Source of the DNA: Pelagophyceae sp. CCMP2097
Taxonomy: Eukaryota; Sar; Pelagophyceae
NCBI GenBank assembly: GCA_026770575.1
Contig: MU657170.1
Location: 312,324 to 340,033 of the forward strand
Length of the DNA: 27,710 nt
Reading direction: 5' to 3'
In this document: positions 10,512-20,944 of the stretch, piece by piece
Position numbering within the stretch: the stretch's first letter is position 1
Layout: each line of letters begins with the position of its first letter
Notes under the pieces: generated by a model
What the model saw: the letters and a program-made list of their open reading frames with translations, nothing else
Databases searched by the model: none
Told to the model about the DNA's origin: nothing
Made by a program: the position numbers and the translations under genes

Positions 10512-11032
10512 AGGGTAGGTGATGGTCAGGGGGCGAGTTCGAGGCGGCGCGATATTAACTCAGAATTGAAGTTTAATATATAAGTGCCGTCCTCGCTTTT
10601 TCAAAAACTTTTAAACAACGTACTCTTTGAAAAAATAATGCTCGGGTCAGCGATGTCATCGTCGCGGCTGGGTCGCGCGGAGCCTCGAAGCCCACGGTGC
10701 GACTATGTGCTTAAGAGAGCGCTTTTTATAACGCCGGCTGCCCGGGCCGCGGTGTTGCGCTCCTTAATTCGCTGGGAGGTTGATGCATCTCTTCTCTTGG
10801 GTAGTTATGGGCGTAGAATCGCGTGGCGAGCTTAATTTTTTTCTTCGGCCGCGTCTAGGCCATTTGAGGTCGGTATCTCTTCAGGCTTGGCGCCCACGAA
10901 GAAACCGAGTAGCCAGGCGGACTCGACTCCGAAAACTGTGTCGATAATGTATAAGAATCCCCAGCCGTCGCCCCCTCCCCGCCGCCTACGGTGTCGTCAA
11001 AAGGTGGTATTATTGAAAACTACGTACATTTT

Positions 11033-11108
11033 AGCTTTTTCCCATGATAGGGCCTGATCCCCCCGACTCCGTCGATGGGGCGTGTTTTGGATATCATGAG
11101 AAAAAGCT
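11033..11108. repeat. 17-bp inverted repeat, one mismatch
   Basis: AGCTTTTTCCCATGATA (11033-11049) is the inverse complement of 11092-11108 except for one base. The 42-bp spacer is GC-rich. It is probably a small foldback element; no flanking target duplication was recognised. Confidence 0.5.
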
Positions 11109-11509
11109 CTAAATTCACTCTAAGGATAAGATTTATTTAGCTCCTGTTTTAGCTTGTTTTTGCAAACCTTTTAGATTCCGCGTCCTCTGCAGCCCCAAGT
11201 CGGGCGCCGGTGACGCAGCCGCTTTGGCAGGGCCCAGCCTAGCCCCAGACCTGCCCTGTAAGCCCCCAAACACGCTCGGAGGGGGCCCAGTGGTGCGCAA
11301 TGGCGAAAGGCCCTGGACGTTGCAACTGCCAACATTCTAAAAAAACGCTCTCTTAACAACTTCGACCAATCCGCCGAAATCCCCTCGCCTTGCCTTGCAG
11401 AATTTTTTAGCGATTTAACCTCGCTGCCGAGTCCTCACTTGACGAACCCGATTTCAAGTTGGCGACTCAAGCTTCGAACAAAAAGATGCTCTAGAGGGTG
11501 TAGCTGCGG

Positions 11510-12043
11510 CGGGGCGTCACCGGGGCGGTTCCCTGCGAGTGTACGCCGGCTCTGGGGGCCTCTCTATTAGGAATTTGCGCCTCCTACGTTTTTTCACGGT
11601 GGCAGTGTCCGGCCAAAAAGGAGTGTCTGTCGCCCTGCCCATCTGCGAATCAAAAAGGAGCCCGTTAGCTAAACTGAGTAAACGCAAAGTTTCCCTTTCG
11701 CCACCACGCATTTGGGAAGGCCGTTTTTGAGTGTCGTGATGTAGAAACACTTGCAAGGGGCCTGCGGGCCATCTTCCCTCGTCAGTTTGAGTCAAAGCCT
11801 CCTCCAGGAGGTTGCATCTCGAATCCCACGAGCACGCGACGAGAATCCAAGCAAGGGGACGTTGCGGGAGTTGCCAAAGACCACGCCAACGAGGTTGGTA
11901 TCTTGTCGCCACAAAACGGGGTTCGCAGAATCCCGGGACGCCACCATGCGGCGTGCGGGGCATCTTCCCTTCGAGTCCAAGCTCCTTCAGGAGGCGTGGA
12001 GGAAACAGTCCAATTTAGGACAAAGGAGGCCGCCGAGGGCTCC
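11510..12043. other. Non-coding downstream flank of the RelA/SpoT-like gene
   Basis: A 148-codon open frame on the minus strand (11517-11963) has no recognisable domain. Segments near 11768-11812 and 11965-12000 look like degenerate copies of each other, both with GGGC(C)ATCTTCCCT and CTCC.CAGGAGG, which argues for duplicated non-coding sequence. Confidence 0.35.
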
Positions 12044-15000
12044 TCAACTCTTGGAATTCTCGGCCGGCCTCGGCGGCGGCCGCGGCTTGGGCGGCACCGG
12101 CGAAGCCGGCCGCGGCTTTGGCGGCACCGGCCGGCCGGCCGGCGGCGACGCCTGCAGCGCCTCTGTCGCCTTTAGTGGCCGGCAGGCCGACGTTTGGAGC
12201 GCCTCGGCCGCCTTCGGTGGCAAACAGGCGCCGAGTTGAATCTCAACGGCTTTAAAATGCCGCTCCAGCCGCGACACGCGCGACTCGAGGCGAGACTCGA
12301 ACTGCGAAAACCGCGCGTCGAGAGCGCCCAAGCGCGGTTCGATCGCTGCCAAAACTGCGGCCGACACGGCCTTTGCGAACGCGGACACGTCCAGCGTGCC
12401 GGGCGCAAGAACCGCCGGCAGCTCGGAAGCCTCGTCGCCCTCCTCGGCGGGGACGTTCGGCACCGCGCCGGAAGCCTCGAGCAGCTCGGCGGCGGAGCGG
12501 AAGACCTGTTTCAAGCGTTGGAAAGCGTGCGCATCCTCTCGCGAGCTAACGTACGTCGTAGCTGTGGTGCGCGCCCATGCGGTCGCGGACAAAGTACCTG
12601 CGTGTTCAATCGCATGAAAAGGGCCCTTCAAAGCACCTTTCAAAGAGCCCGACGCGCCCTTGCAAAAGGCTCCGAGAAATACCCCCAAAATACCCCCAAA
12701 ATACCCGACGCGGACTCACAGCGTCTTGTGGACGAACTGGAGCTCGCAGACGTGGCCTCTGAGCTCGTCGTCGTCCACAAATTCCAAGTTTACGAGGCAG
12801 TCCGCCCAACCTCCGGCAGTTGGCGAGGAGAACCGGTCCTTGACGCGTCGAACAGCGAGGCCCGGCGTCGTCGCCAAATATTCTAAAGCGACGAGCATCG
12901 TCGCCTAGGGTGAGGGCGTTAAAAAAATTGAGAATGGAGCGGGTGCATCAAAGTGCTTCGTCGGACCGCCCAGAAGCCGTCGTCGGACCGCCCAGGGGCC
13001 GCATCGGAGCATCTTTGGGGAGCATCTTTGGGGCCCTCATTGGACCGTCGACGGGACCGCATCAAACCGTCTTTGGGGCCCTCAACGGTCCGTCGACGGA
13101 CCGTCTTTGGGGCCGACGAGGACCGTCTCCGGCCCCCGTTGGATCACGGGGGTGGCCCGGGACCGACAAGGGTCTTTCCAGGCCTGTCCGTGTAGGACCG
13201 TCTTTCCAGGCATGTCCGTGTAGGACCGTCTTTGGGGCCGTCGTCGGATCGTCTCTGGGGCCGTCGAGTCCCCCGTTCGTCCGCATCCGAGGGAAACGCT
13301 GGGCCCGCAGAGGGCGACGTCAATCTCGAGCTGGCAAGCTGAGCCGCCGAATGGCATCCCATGAGCACGAAAGGTTGAATCCCATCAAGGATGTACGGGA
13401 CCCATACGCGACAATGCTGCGAACTTTGGTGATTCGTAATGTGACTGGGCCTTGCGTGGGCCTTGCCAGAGCCCGTACGAGGAGCCTTGCGAGAGCCCTC
13501 TTCGAGGGATGACCACAAGGGGACTTGGAACGAACTGTCCAGGGGCCGTCTCGAGTGGCCGGCGAGAGGCGCCTTATCGAGGCGCTGTTTCTAGGCGCCG
13601 TATCGAGGCGCCGTCTCACGGTTTCGAGGCGGTCCTTCTCACGGTTTTATTTCTCGAGGAGACTTGTAGAGGGACTTTGGCCGTACAATAAAGCGCCGTC
13701 GAGACGGGGCCGTCTCAAGCGTCTGATCGAGGGGCCGTCTCAAGGATCGGAGAGGGATCGTCTCCAGCGACTGATCGAGAGGCCGTCGAGACGGGGCCTT
13801 ATACAGTGGCCGTCTCGAAGGACCCCTTAAAGACGGCCCCTCGAGGCGCGCCGAAAGGGACCGGTTCGAGTGGCCCTCTTTCGAGGGACCTTTTCGAGGG
13901 GCGGGAAAAGGGGAGACGCACCATGGAGTTGAATTTGAGGGCGCCTCTGACTCTGATTCCTATTCCTTGGTCGATGGTCCGTGAAGCGTCCCCCTCTGCA
14001 ATGTTCCCTGGACAGTCGCTCCGACAGTCGCTCCGACAGTCGCTAGGACGGTCGCTCGGGCGGGCCCTCCAAAGAGGCCTTGCAAACAACCGTGCAAAGG
14101 CCTTGTAAGTGGCCGCAAAAGAGGCCTTTCAGAGGCCCGCCCTTCAAGCTTTTCAATGGCCCTTGAAAGAGGCCTTGCAAGTGACCGCGTAGAGGCCTTA
14201 CAAGTGGCTGCCAAAGAGGCCTTGCAGGAGTCCGTCCGGAGAGCAACTTTGGCGGTCACTCGCCCGGCCTCTGCGCCGTCGTTGCAAGGCCTTTTCAAGG
14301 GCCCTTGAACGCCCCTAGAGACGCCCCCCCGAGAAGGCCACTCAAGAGGGAGTCTCGAAAAGGTCACTTTAAACGGTCCCTCGAGATGGCGCCTCGAGAA
14401 GCCCCCCTCTTGTTGGCATCTCGAGACGGTCCCTCGAAACGGCCCCTTGAGAAGGCCCCTCGAGAAAGTCTTCCTCGCCGGCCTCTCGAAGGGCCCCTCT
14501 GTCAGACGGCCCTACGAGCCCCTCTAGACGGCCCCTCTCGCCGGTCCTTCGAGAGGGGCCCTCGAAACGGCCCCCTTAGATGGTCCTTCGAGACGGCCCC
14601 TCGGAAAAGGCCCATTTGCACGGCCCCTTGAGAGGGTCCTTTGAGGCGGCCCTTTGAAACGGCGCCTCAAGACGGCCGCTCGAGACGGCGCATGAAGCGG
14701 TGCCTCGAAAAAAGACCCGAAAGAAGGCCCCTCGAAACGGCGCCTTTGGACGGCCCCTCGAGAAGGCCTCTCATACCGGCCCCTTGAGACGACGCCTCGA
14801 AACGGCTCCTTTGGACGGCCCTTCGAGTCAGCCTCTCAGGAAGGCCACTCTCGCTGGCCCCTCGAAACGGTCCCTACAAACGGTCCTTCGAGACGACCAC
14901 TCGAGACGACCACTCGAGACTGTCCCCGAGAGGGCCCCTCGAAGCGGTCTCTTCAAACAACCACTCGAGACGACCACTCGAGACGGCCCCTCGAAACGTC

Positions 15001-18000
15001 GCGTGGACCGTGGCTCCAGAGGCCCGATCCGGGCGCCTTTCGGAGGGCGCCGCTCGAAAGACGTGTGGAGCTGTGCAATCCAATTGAAAGAGGCCTCTGC
15101 AGCGGCCCTTTCCGGAGGGTTTTTCAAGGGCATCTCAAAAGAGGCCTTGCAAGCGACCGCGCAGAGGCCGTGCAAGTGGCCGCCAAAGAGGTCTTGAAGG
15201 GACCCGACTGTCGAACACCCGGTGGCGGCGCCGTACAGCCAGGAGCAGGGTGTATTCGGGTCGGGTCGGGTTTTCAATCTCAGGCTGTGCCGCACACTCG
15301 GGTCGCGGGTTTGTGAGCAACCAAACCCGTCCTCTCGGGTCGGGTTCGGGTTCGGGCCACGGCCAGACTCACTCAAAGACGGGTCGGCCAAAACGCTATA
15401 ACCCGGCAAACCCGACCCGCGGGTTTCGGGCAAACCCGAACCCGTTCCGGAGTGCCCCAAGAGCCCCCGGGCCTTGCAAGAAAACGCCTCTTCGAGCCCA
15501 ATACGGGGAAACGCCATTCCCAGAAGAAAGACCCGTGCACATGGCCTTGCGGGGAACCGCACATGATTTTCCATGGCCCGTGCGAGGCGTCGGGACCCGC
15601 ACTTTGGAGCCTTGCGAGAGGCCTTGCGAGGGGCCGTCCAGAAGGCTTGGAACGGACCGCCTGTCTTCAGGGCCCGTGCAAAATGCCCCGAGGGCCTTGC
15701 AGGGCACCCCTAGGTCTTGCCCGTACAAGGGGAGCGCATTTTGCGAGAGGCCCTTTCTGGCTGCACGAGGGGCCGTAAGAGGCCACAGAGCTGGATCGTC
15801 CCATGCAGAGGGCCCTTGACTTGTCAAAGCCCTTTGCGAGGAGCCTTGAAGGGACCCTGTAGGAGTCCCTTGCAAGGAATCGGGGCAGCTTGATAGGGCC
15901 CTTCAAAGAGAGAGTGACCGTGTAGAGGCCTTGCAAGTGACCGTTGCCTTGCAGGGGCCCGTCCCTCCGGACTCTTCAAGGAGGATGGTCTTGCCTCGCA
16001 CCCTACTCGCCCATGTGGCATCCCATACAGCATGAGCCCATACGGGAGAGAATGAATTTCCCACGCGGCGGCTCAGACGAAGAGCACCAAAACGCGACGG
16101 AAAAGGCGTTCACTTTTGTGGAAACGTCCTGTGGCAGCGTCCCTGTGACAAGGCCCCGTGACAAGAACCTGGTGACGTGGTCCCCGTGACACGGTCCCTG
16201 TGACACGGTCCCCGCGAGACAGACCCTGTGTGACACGGTCCAAGTGACAAAGTCCTGTGACAAAAGTCCCGTGACAAAAGTCCCTATGGCACGGTTTCTT
16301 TGACAAAGTCCCTATGACAAGTCCCTGTGGTGACAAGGTCCCCATCATGAGGTCTCGTGGCAAGGTCCCAAGACAAGGCCCCTGTTACAAGTTCCCAGAG
16401 ACGAGGTCCTTATGACGAGGTCCCTATGGCAAGGTCCCATGACAAGGACCCCGGGCAAGGCTCCGCGACAAAGACCCTGGACAAGGACCCTGGACAAGGA
16501 CCCCGTAACGAGGTCCCTGTGAGACAAAGTCACTGAGACAAGGTCCCTGTGAGACACGGTCCCTGAGACAAGGCATCCACGGCACGAGCCCGTATGGGAT
16601 GCATCCCATCATCGCACGCGGCGGCTCGGCTCCCTCGGCAAGGTCCGACGCGGCCGCCTTTGCGGCCCGTCCAGAGGGACCTTTCAGAGGGACCGCAGAG
16701 GGGCCCTCGAGAGGGGCCATCGAGAGAGACCGGTTCGTGACACCGTCGAAAAGGGCCCCTCTACCCTCGCTCGGTCCGCGTCGGCCCCCGTTGAGAGAGA
16801 CCGTCGAGACGGGGCCTTTGAGAGGGACCGCTCTGACATATTTGAGAGGGCGCCTCGAGGAACCGTTTCGAGGGACAATCTCGACCTCGAGGGACCGTCT
16901 GGCGAGGCCGTTTCGAGGGGCCGTTTCGAGGGCGTCGTCGAGACGGAACCTCCCAGAGGGACCGTCTCAAAGGGGGGTAAAGGAGGGCGCCTCGAGGGAC
17001 CGTCTCGAGGGACCGTCGCGAGGGACCGTCGCGAGGGACTGTGGGGAAGGGATCATCTCTCGAGGAACTGTGTAGAAGGGCCATCTCGAGGGACTGTGGG
17101 GAAGGGAATGAGGGGGACCGTGGAGAAGGGCCATCTCGAGGACCGTTTCGAGGAGCCGTCGAGTGTATGTCTAGATGGACCATCTATCGAGGAACCGTGG
17201 AGAAGGGACCGTATATCGAGGGACAGTCCAAAGTACGCATCGGCCCCTCTGCCGTCGCTCGGTCCGCGTCACCCGTCCAGAGGGACCCTTCGCATGGACC
17301 GTCCAGAGGCAGTGTCAAGAGGGCCGTCCAGAGGGACCCTTCGCATGGACTGTCCATTTATACCGTCGAGAGGGGCTTCTTTTCTCAGTTGGATTCATTC
17401 CTCGCGCTGGTCTTCCTTTCGAGACGCGGTTCTTACCATGGAATTAAATTTCAACGCGCCTCGCACGATATCGATGGTCCGGCTCGCGTCCCACCGGACC
17501 GGCGAATCCGTCGCCACCACAACAGCGCCCAGAGCGTCGTCGATGGCGTCCACCGGTGCTCCTTCTAAATTTACCGGTTCCGGGACCATGCCCGTCTTTT
17601 CTAAAGCCCGGACCAGATTTTTCAGAGTAGGCTTGATGTATTCCACAGAATCGCCGTTGGACAAGAGCTCGTCGCAAATGTGCGAGATGACGGCCTCGAA
17701 GCGCGGGCGCACCTAAGGGCCTCGTGAATCCATTTATGAATATTGGGCATGAAACGCACTTTCGTCGCCTTCACAAAGACGGCCACAATGTCCGTATCGG
17801 ACTGGCGGCAAGAGGCCGAACCGTTTTTCCGGCACTCCAACTGCATTGAAGCGGCCCGCGACCGAAACGCCTCAAACGACCTAGCGCGCGCGTGGCAGGG
17901 AGGGGATCCCAACGCAGAAAACTCTGGCTACTGCCGAGGTTGGCAATCTTTGACGGCCGCCACTTTGGACGGACGCGGGACGGTCTGTCAAGAGGACCCC

Positions 18001-19168
18001 TCGACGAAAAGTAACCACGCGCCTCGCGAGTTTGACGGCCACGGTTCTAAGCCTCGCTGCATGACGCCGGTATCGCGGCGCCGATTCGAAACCCCGACGG
18101 TGCCTCGCGGCCGCCGCCTCGCGAGGGGCCGCATCGAGGGGCCGTTGAGGCCCCCGTCGTACCGTGCGGGCCGCATGGCACCGCCAAAGGGACCGTCTCG
18201 GGTCGTCGGTAAAGGACCGTAGGGGGTCCCTCGAAGGCTTTCGGTAGAGGGGCCGCATCGGACCGTCCAGGGGCCTTTATGGGACCGTCTTGGGGCCATA
18301 TGGGACCATCGAGCCCACCCCGGACCCTGGGGGCGCCTGGGACCATCCTGGGTCCGCCGAGGACCATCGAGTTGGGTCCGCCGAGGACCATAAAGAGGGT
18401 CCTTACGATTGTCCTTACAGAGTGCTTCGTCGAGGGGCCGCCTCGGATCGTCGAGGACCGATAGAGGCCTCCGTCGTCGCACCGTGCGGGTCGCACGGGA
18501 CCGCAAATTTACCGTCTCCGGTCCGCAGAGGGTCCCTCCCTGTAAACGAGTCGTATGAAGCCGTTGTTGCACCGGGCCGTCTCCGGCCCCCGTCGGACCG
18601 TCGGGGCAGCACGGGACCGACAGAGGGTCCGCCTCCGGTCCGTAGAGGGTCTTTGTAATGCTGTCCGAATACAATTGGAGGGAATGGGTTTTCCGAAGGC
18701 CCGCGGGCGCGGGATTCGCACGAGTCGGTTTTCACCGTCCTCAAAACGCTTTTATACGCCTGCTTGTAGTTGTACCTGCGCGGGGTAGCGTGGGCACCGA
18801 GAGGCGCCTCGGGCAAGGCCCAACAGAACCCAAGAGTATACAAAAAGATTACCTACAATATACCAAAAATACCCCAAAATACAGGCCCAAACGCACTGCA
18901 GCTGGGCCAGCCTCGTCTGCAGCAGCTCGCCGCAGGGCTGGGCTCGTCGCATTTCGTCTTCCAGGACGAGTCGGGCTTCCGCCAAGAGCGAGGAGAGAGC
19001 TGCTCGGACGCCGGGCTGGTTGATCGAGTCAATCGTGTCCATTCCGGACTCCCGCCACCACTTGAGCAGCTCCACCCCCGCCGGCGTCTGCAAAGGCGTC
19101 ACGAACCGGCCCCGAGAGGCGCATAAATCGACGGACTCGGCGCCTAGGCGACGAGTTGTTCTCGGCAT
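12044..19168 (-). CDS. RelA/SpoT-fold-like protein, split gene with repeat-filled introns
   Basis: Minus-strand exons: 19168-18893, 17840-17760, 17712-17437, 12904-12720, 12597-12555, 12505-12044 (stop). All internal joins after the second exon are GT...AG and in frame; the chain gives about 440 residues. The core reads DASRTIDIVRGALKFNSM, then VRRVKDRFSSPTAGGWADC, then GHVCELQFVH and MGAHHSYDVF. That order parallels the RelA/SpoT fold (KDYI..PK.NGYRS, EIQIRT, AAH..Y), but the synthetase residues are changed, so activity is doubtful. The C-terminal 150 residues are an amphipathic segment followed by PPKPRP repeats. The first exon (helical, ATG at 19168) is joined less securely; its donor is either 18896 or 18892. 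Introns of about 1.05 and 4.5 kb are packed with minisatellites, so exons from two tandem paralogues could be mixed here. Confidence 0.6.
12953..13290. repeat. Minisatellite, GGACCGTCTTTGGGGCC-type units
   Basis: Degenerate head-to-tail units built on GGACCGTC and TTTGGGGCC, with variable spacers. It lies in the intron before exon 12904-12720 of the RelA/SpoT-like gene. The long open frames here arise from the repeat, not from a gene. Confidence 0.7.
13540..13900. repeat. Minisatellite, GAGGCGCCGTCTC / GAGGGGCCGTCTC units
   Basis: Imperfect units of about 13-20 bp centred on GCCGTCTC and TCGAGG. Intronic. It ends close to the duplicated exon relic at 13922-13995. Confidence 0.7.
13922..13995 (-). 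pseudogene. Duplicated exon relic of the RelA/SpoT-like gene
   Basis: On the minus strand this reads GDASRTIDQGIGIRVRGALKFNSM followed by a donor GTGCGT, and is preceded by an acceptor-like TTGCAG. It repeats the end of exon 17712-17437 (WDASRTIDIVRGALKFNSM) with a 5-codon insertion. The first two thirds of that exon are absent. It could be a relic, an alternative exon, or part of a second gene copy. Confidence 0.55.
14040..14290. repeat. Minisatellite, GAGGCCTTGCAAGTGGCCGC units
   Basis: Units of about 20-30 bp with the core GAGGCCTTGCAA and GTGGCCGC, imperfectly repeated. A closely related block recurs near 15130-15200 and 15900-15960. Confidence 0.65.
14300..15060. repeat. Minisatellite, CCCCTCGAGACGG units
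   Basis: About 50 imperfect units of roughly 13-15 bp around CCTCGAGACGGC or CCTCGAAACGGC. This is the longest array in the window and it is intronic. Long open frames on both strands result from the regular unit. Confidence 0.8.
15240..15446 (-). mobile_element. CGGGT-type element, copy 2 (within the intron)
   Basis: Starts CAGGAGCAGGGTGTATTCGG at 15240 and continues with the same CGGGTCGGGTT interior as the element at 5799-6352, in opposite orientation. Its far end reads CCCGAACCCGTTCCGG at about 15433-15446. The terminal repeats are degraded and no target duplication was found. At about 207 bp it is shorter than copy 1, which suggests copy 1 contains an internal duplication or insertion. 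Confidence 0.7.
15560..15960. repeat. Minisatellite, GCCTTGCGAGGGGCC units
   Basis: Degenerate units built on CCTTGCGAG, CCTTGCAGGG and GGGGCC. Intronic to the RelA/SpoT-like gene. Confidence 0.6.
16130..16580. repeat. Minisatellite, GTGACAAGGTCCCT units
   Basis: About 30 units of roughly 14 bp (GACAAGGTCCC, GACACGGTCCC, GACAAAGTCCC). The theme differs from the neighbouring arrays. It is bounded on both sides by related unique segments with ATGGGATGC/GCATCCCAT and GCGGCGGCTC. Confidence 0.8.
16670..17370. repeat. Minisatellite, TCGAGGGACCGTC units
   Basis: Imperfect units of 13 bp or multiples around GAGGGACCGTC. Lies directly downstream (minus strand) of exon 17712-17437, in the large intron. 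Confidence 0.75.
18120..18660. repeat. Minisatellite, GGGTCCGCCGAGGACC / GGACCGTC units
   Basis: Loosely repeated units containing GGACCGT, GAGGGGCCG and GGGTCC. Lies in the intron between the first two exons of the RelA/SpoT-like gene. Confidence 0.6.
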
Positions 19169-19239
19169 GATTGTTTCATGGACGAATCACGGTTGGGTGC
19201 AAAAGGAACTATTTGATGGACGAGGTTCTATTTCCAAGA

Positions 19240-19700
19240 GGGTCTTTTCAAGGGGCCACGTCGAGTGCCCGTCCCGAGGTACCGTCCCGAGGGTCCGTCT
19301 GGCAAGACCGCTCGAGGGGCCGGCGAGAGGACCGCCTCGAGGGACCGCCTCGAGGGACCGACTCGAGGGACCGACTCGAGGGACAGTCGAGTAAGGCCGT
19401 TTCGCGGACCTTGTAGCGACAGCCCAGACCGACGAGGGGCCCTCCGTATCTTAGGAAGACTGTCCCGAGGACCGTCTCGAGGGACCGACTCGAGGGTCCG
19501 TCTCGCAAGGCCACTCCGAAGGGCCGTCTTTGAGGAACCACCTCGAGGAACCGCCTCGAGGGACCGCCTCGAGGGGCCGCCTCGGAAGGCCGCTCCGAGG
19601 GGACGTCTTTGAGGACCGCCTCGAGGGACCGCCTCGAGGGACCAGGGGCCGCCTCGCAAGGCCGCCCCCGAGGGGCCGTAAGAGGCCTCTTTCCGCATTT
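19240..19700. repeat. Minisatellite, CCTCGAGGGACCG units
   Basis: Strongly regular 13-bp units (CTCGAGGGACCGC, CTCGAGGGACCGA). Lies upstream of the presumed first exon, between this gene and the dynein fragment, so the arrays are not confined to introns. Confidence 0.75.
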
Positions 19701-19883
19701 GACCCCGAGGGGGCCGGGCCGTTAGAGGCAAAATGGACGCACCGTAAAAGTCGTACTCGTCGGACTCGGTATACTCGAGCCTTTTCTCCCGCACCTAGTG
19801 GAGTGGGGACTCGGAGTGGAGTGGTGAGCATCATCTTCTCCGTCGATGACTCGAAATGAAGGGGCAAGGGCGGGCCGGGGCAC

Positions 19884-20616
19884 TTGCCGACAATTCCATC
19901 CGATTCAGCGCCAGCGCTCCCGCCCGCGGCGCCGACGCCAGCGCAAAGTCGTGGTAGTCAATCACGGAAGCGACCCACTGTAGCAAACCCGAAGCGACAT
20001 CCTTGCCCTCCTTTGAAGCCGATTGCAGGCTGCTGGACCGTTCGCGCGCAGGTTCGTCCTTGCTGAATTCGCCGTCGGATCGTGCGCGGTCGAGAGTCTC
20101 GAGCGTTGGAGGGAGCGAGTGGGCGAGCAAGGGTTGGGCGAGTTTGGCCCTGGAGAGCAACACGCGCGCCTTGCGTATTTTAGACACGGCCATTTTTGCA
20201 ACGTCTAAATCCTTGAGCTGGTCCAGCAGAGGCTTTTGGTTCTGCCTACAAAGCGCGTGGCGGTGCCACTCTCTCGCGACGCTCCCTTGCCCTTCTTCCC
20301 CCGTAAACGACGCCGCCCTGGACTTGTGGAAGACGTTCCACCATTCAGCACCGTCCGTCAACTGCCGCCGGCCTACGGTATAACGTCCCCGGCAGGCCTA
20401 TAGGGCCCCCGACGGGTCCCTGGCGCTTACCGAGCAGCACGGCCACGGCGCCGAAGAGTTCCCCCATGCCGTCGTCCTCGCTCTTCTCAACAATCAGCGC
20501 ACTCAGCGACCCTTCATCACACCGTCTTAAACCCGCCGCCGCGCGCCCGAGAGTGGCACTCAGCACGGCGGTGGCGTTTGCCAACGAGTGGACGGCGTCG
20601 CGCGGCGTCTGCATTC
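19884..20616 (-). pseudogene. Dynein heavy-chain stalk fragment
   Basis: Two minus-strand exons, 20616-20431 and 20372-19884, joined by a 58-bp GTAAGC...GTAG intron with conserved frame. The reading order is AAAGLRRCDEGSLSALI, FGAVAVLLG, EWWNVF, KPLLDQLKDLDVAKMAVSKIRK, then GLLQWVASVIDYH. That order matches the axonemal or cytoplasmic dynein stalk: coiled coil 1, the AVCILLG-like helix, FLxxLKxYDKDNI, and the xLCxWVRAMxxY segment. A linker of about 60 residues without match separates the last two. A whole dynein heavy chain exceeds 4000 residues. Here nothing upstream or downstream continues it: AT-rich sequence precedes it and minisatellites follow. It is therefore most likely a broken fragment. 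Identification is by motif order only. Confidence 0.5.
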
Positions 20617-20944
20617 CTGCGCCGGAACGGCCCTGCGGTGCGTTTGGTGCCCCGGCGCCGGCTTAGGCTCCGCGGGCTGCGGCGGCTCCGGCCAGCGCTG
20701 CTGCGCCGAACGATGGGCGCGCGCGTGCACTCACAAACCCTCGTGTCCGGAGAGCAACCACTGGCACGGTACGGTTGCCGACCAAGTTCTACCATTAGAC
20801 GTTAGATAGGTTTGATGTCCGTTGGAGAAAATTTGGGATATACTTTTAAAAGTTAGAATAGGAACTAACGCTCGAAAGCCACTCATTTAAACGAAAATAA
20901 ATATCCAAAAGTTCATGAAAATATGAAAAGCCCTAGACCCCTAG
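20617..20944. other. Non-coding spacer with AT-rich stretch
   Basis: The 20810-20940 stretch is much more AT-rich than its surroundings, with runs such as AATAAATATCC. No gene was found. It is a possible border between unrelated segments. Confidence 0.45.

Larger units (their letters stand above)
9560..11500. other. Long non-coding, lower-GC region with hairpins
   Basis: Almost 2 kb with no supported gene; the longest frame is 83 codons and has no domain. It holds the hairpin at 10177-10235, a 20-bp direct repeat at 10472-10511 and an inverted repeat at 11033-11108. It could contain an RNA gene that I cannot identify by eye. Confidence 0.5.

Noticed and set aside
12194..12886. 230-codon plus-strand frame
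   Set aside because: Antisense to the conserved GGWADC/CELQ exons, which have clear splice sites on the minus strand.
13320..13452. Minus-strand exon reading TKVRSIVAYGSRTSLMGFN
   Set aside because: It looks partly coding but no family, splice partner or frame link to the neighbouring exons could be found.
14828..15574. 248-codon minus-strand open frame and similar frames at 12910-13512 and 16599-17075
   Set aside because: They lie in minisatellites with units that avoid stops; composition is repeat-driven and has no domain.
16130..16580. CRISPR-like array
   Set aside because: Units are about 14 bp, degenerate and without uniform spacers; the genome is eukaryotic.
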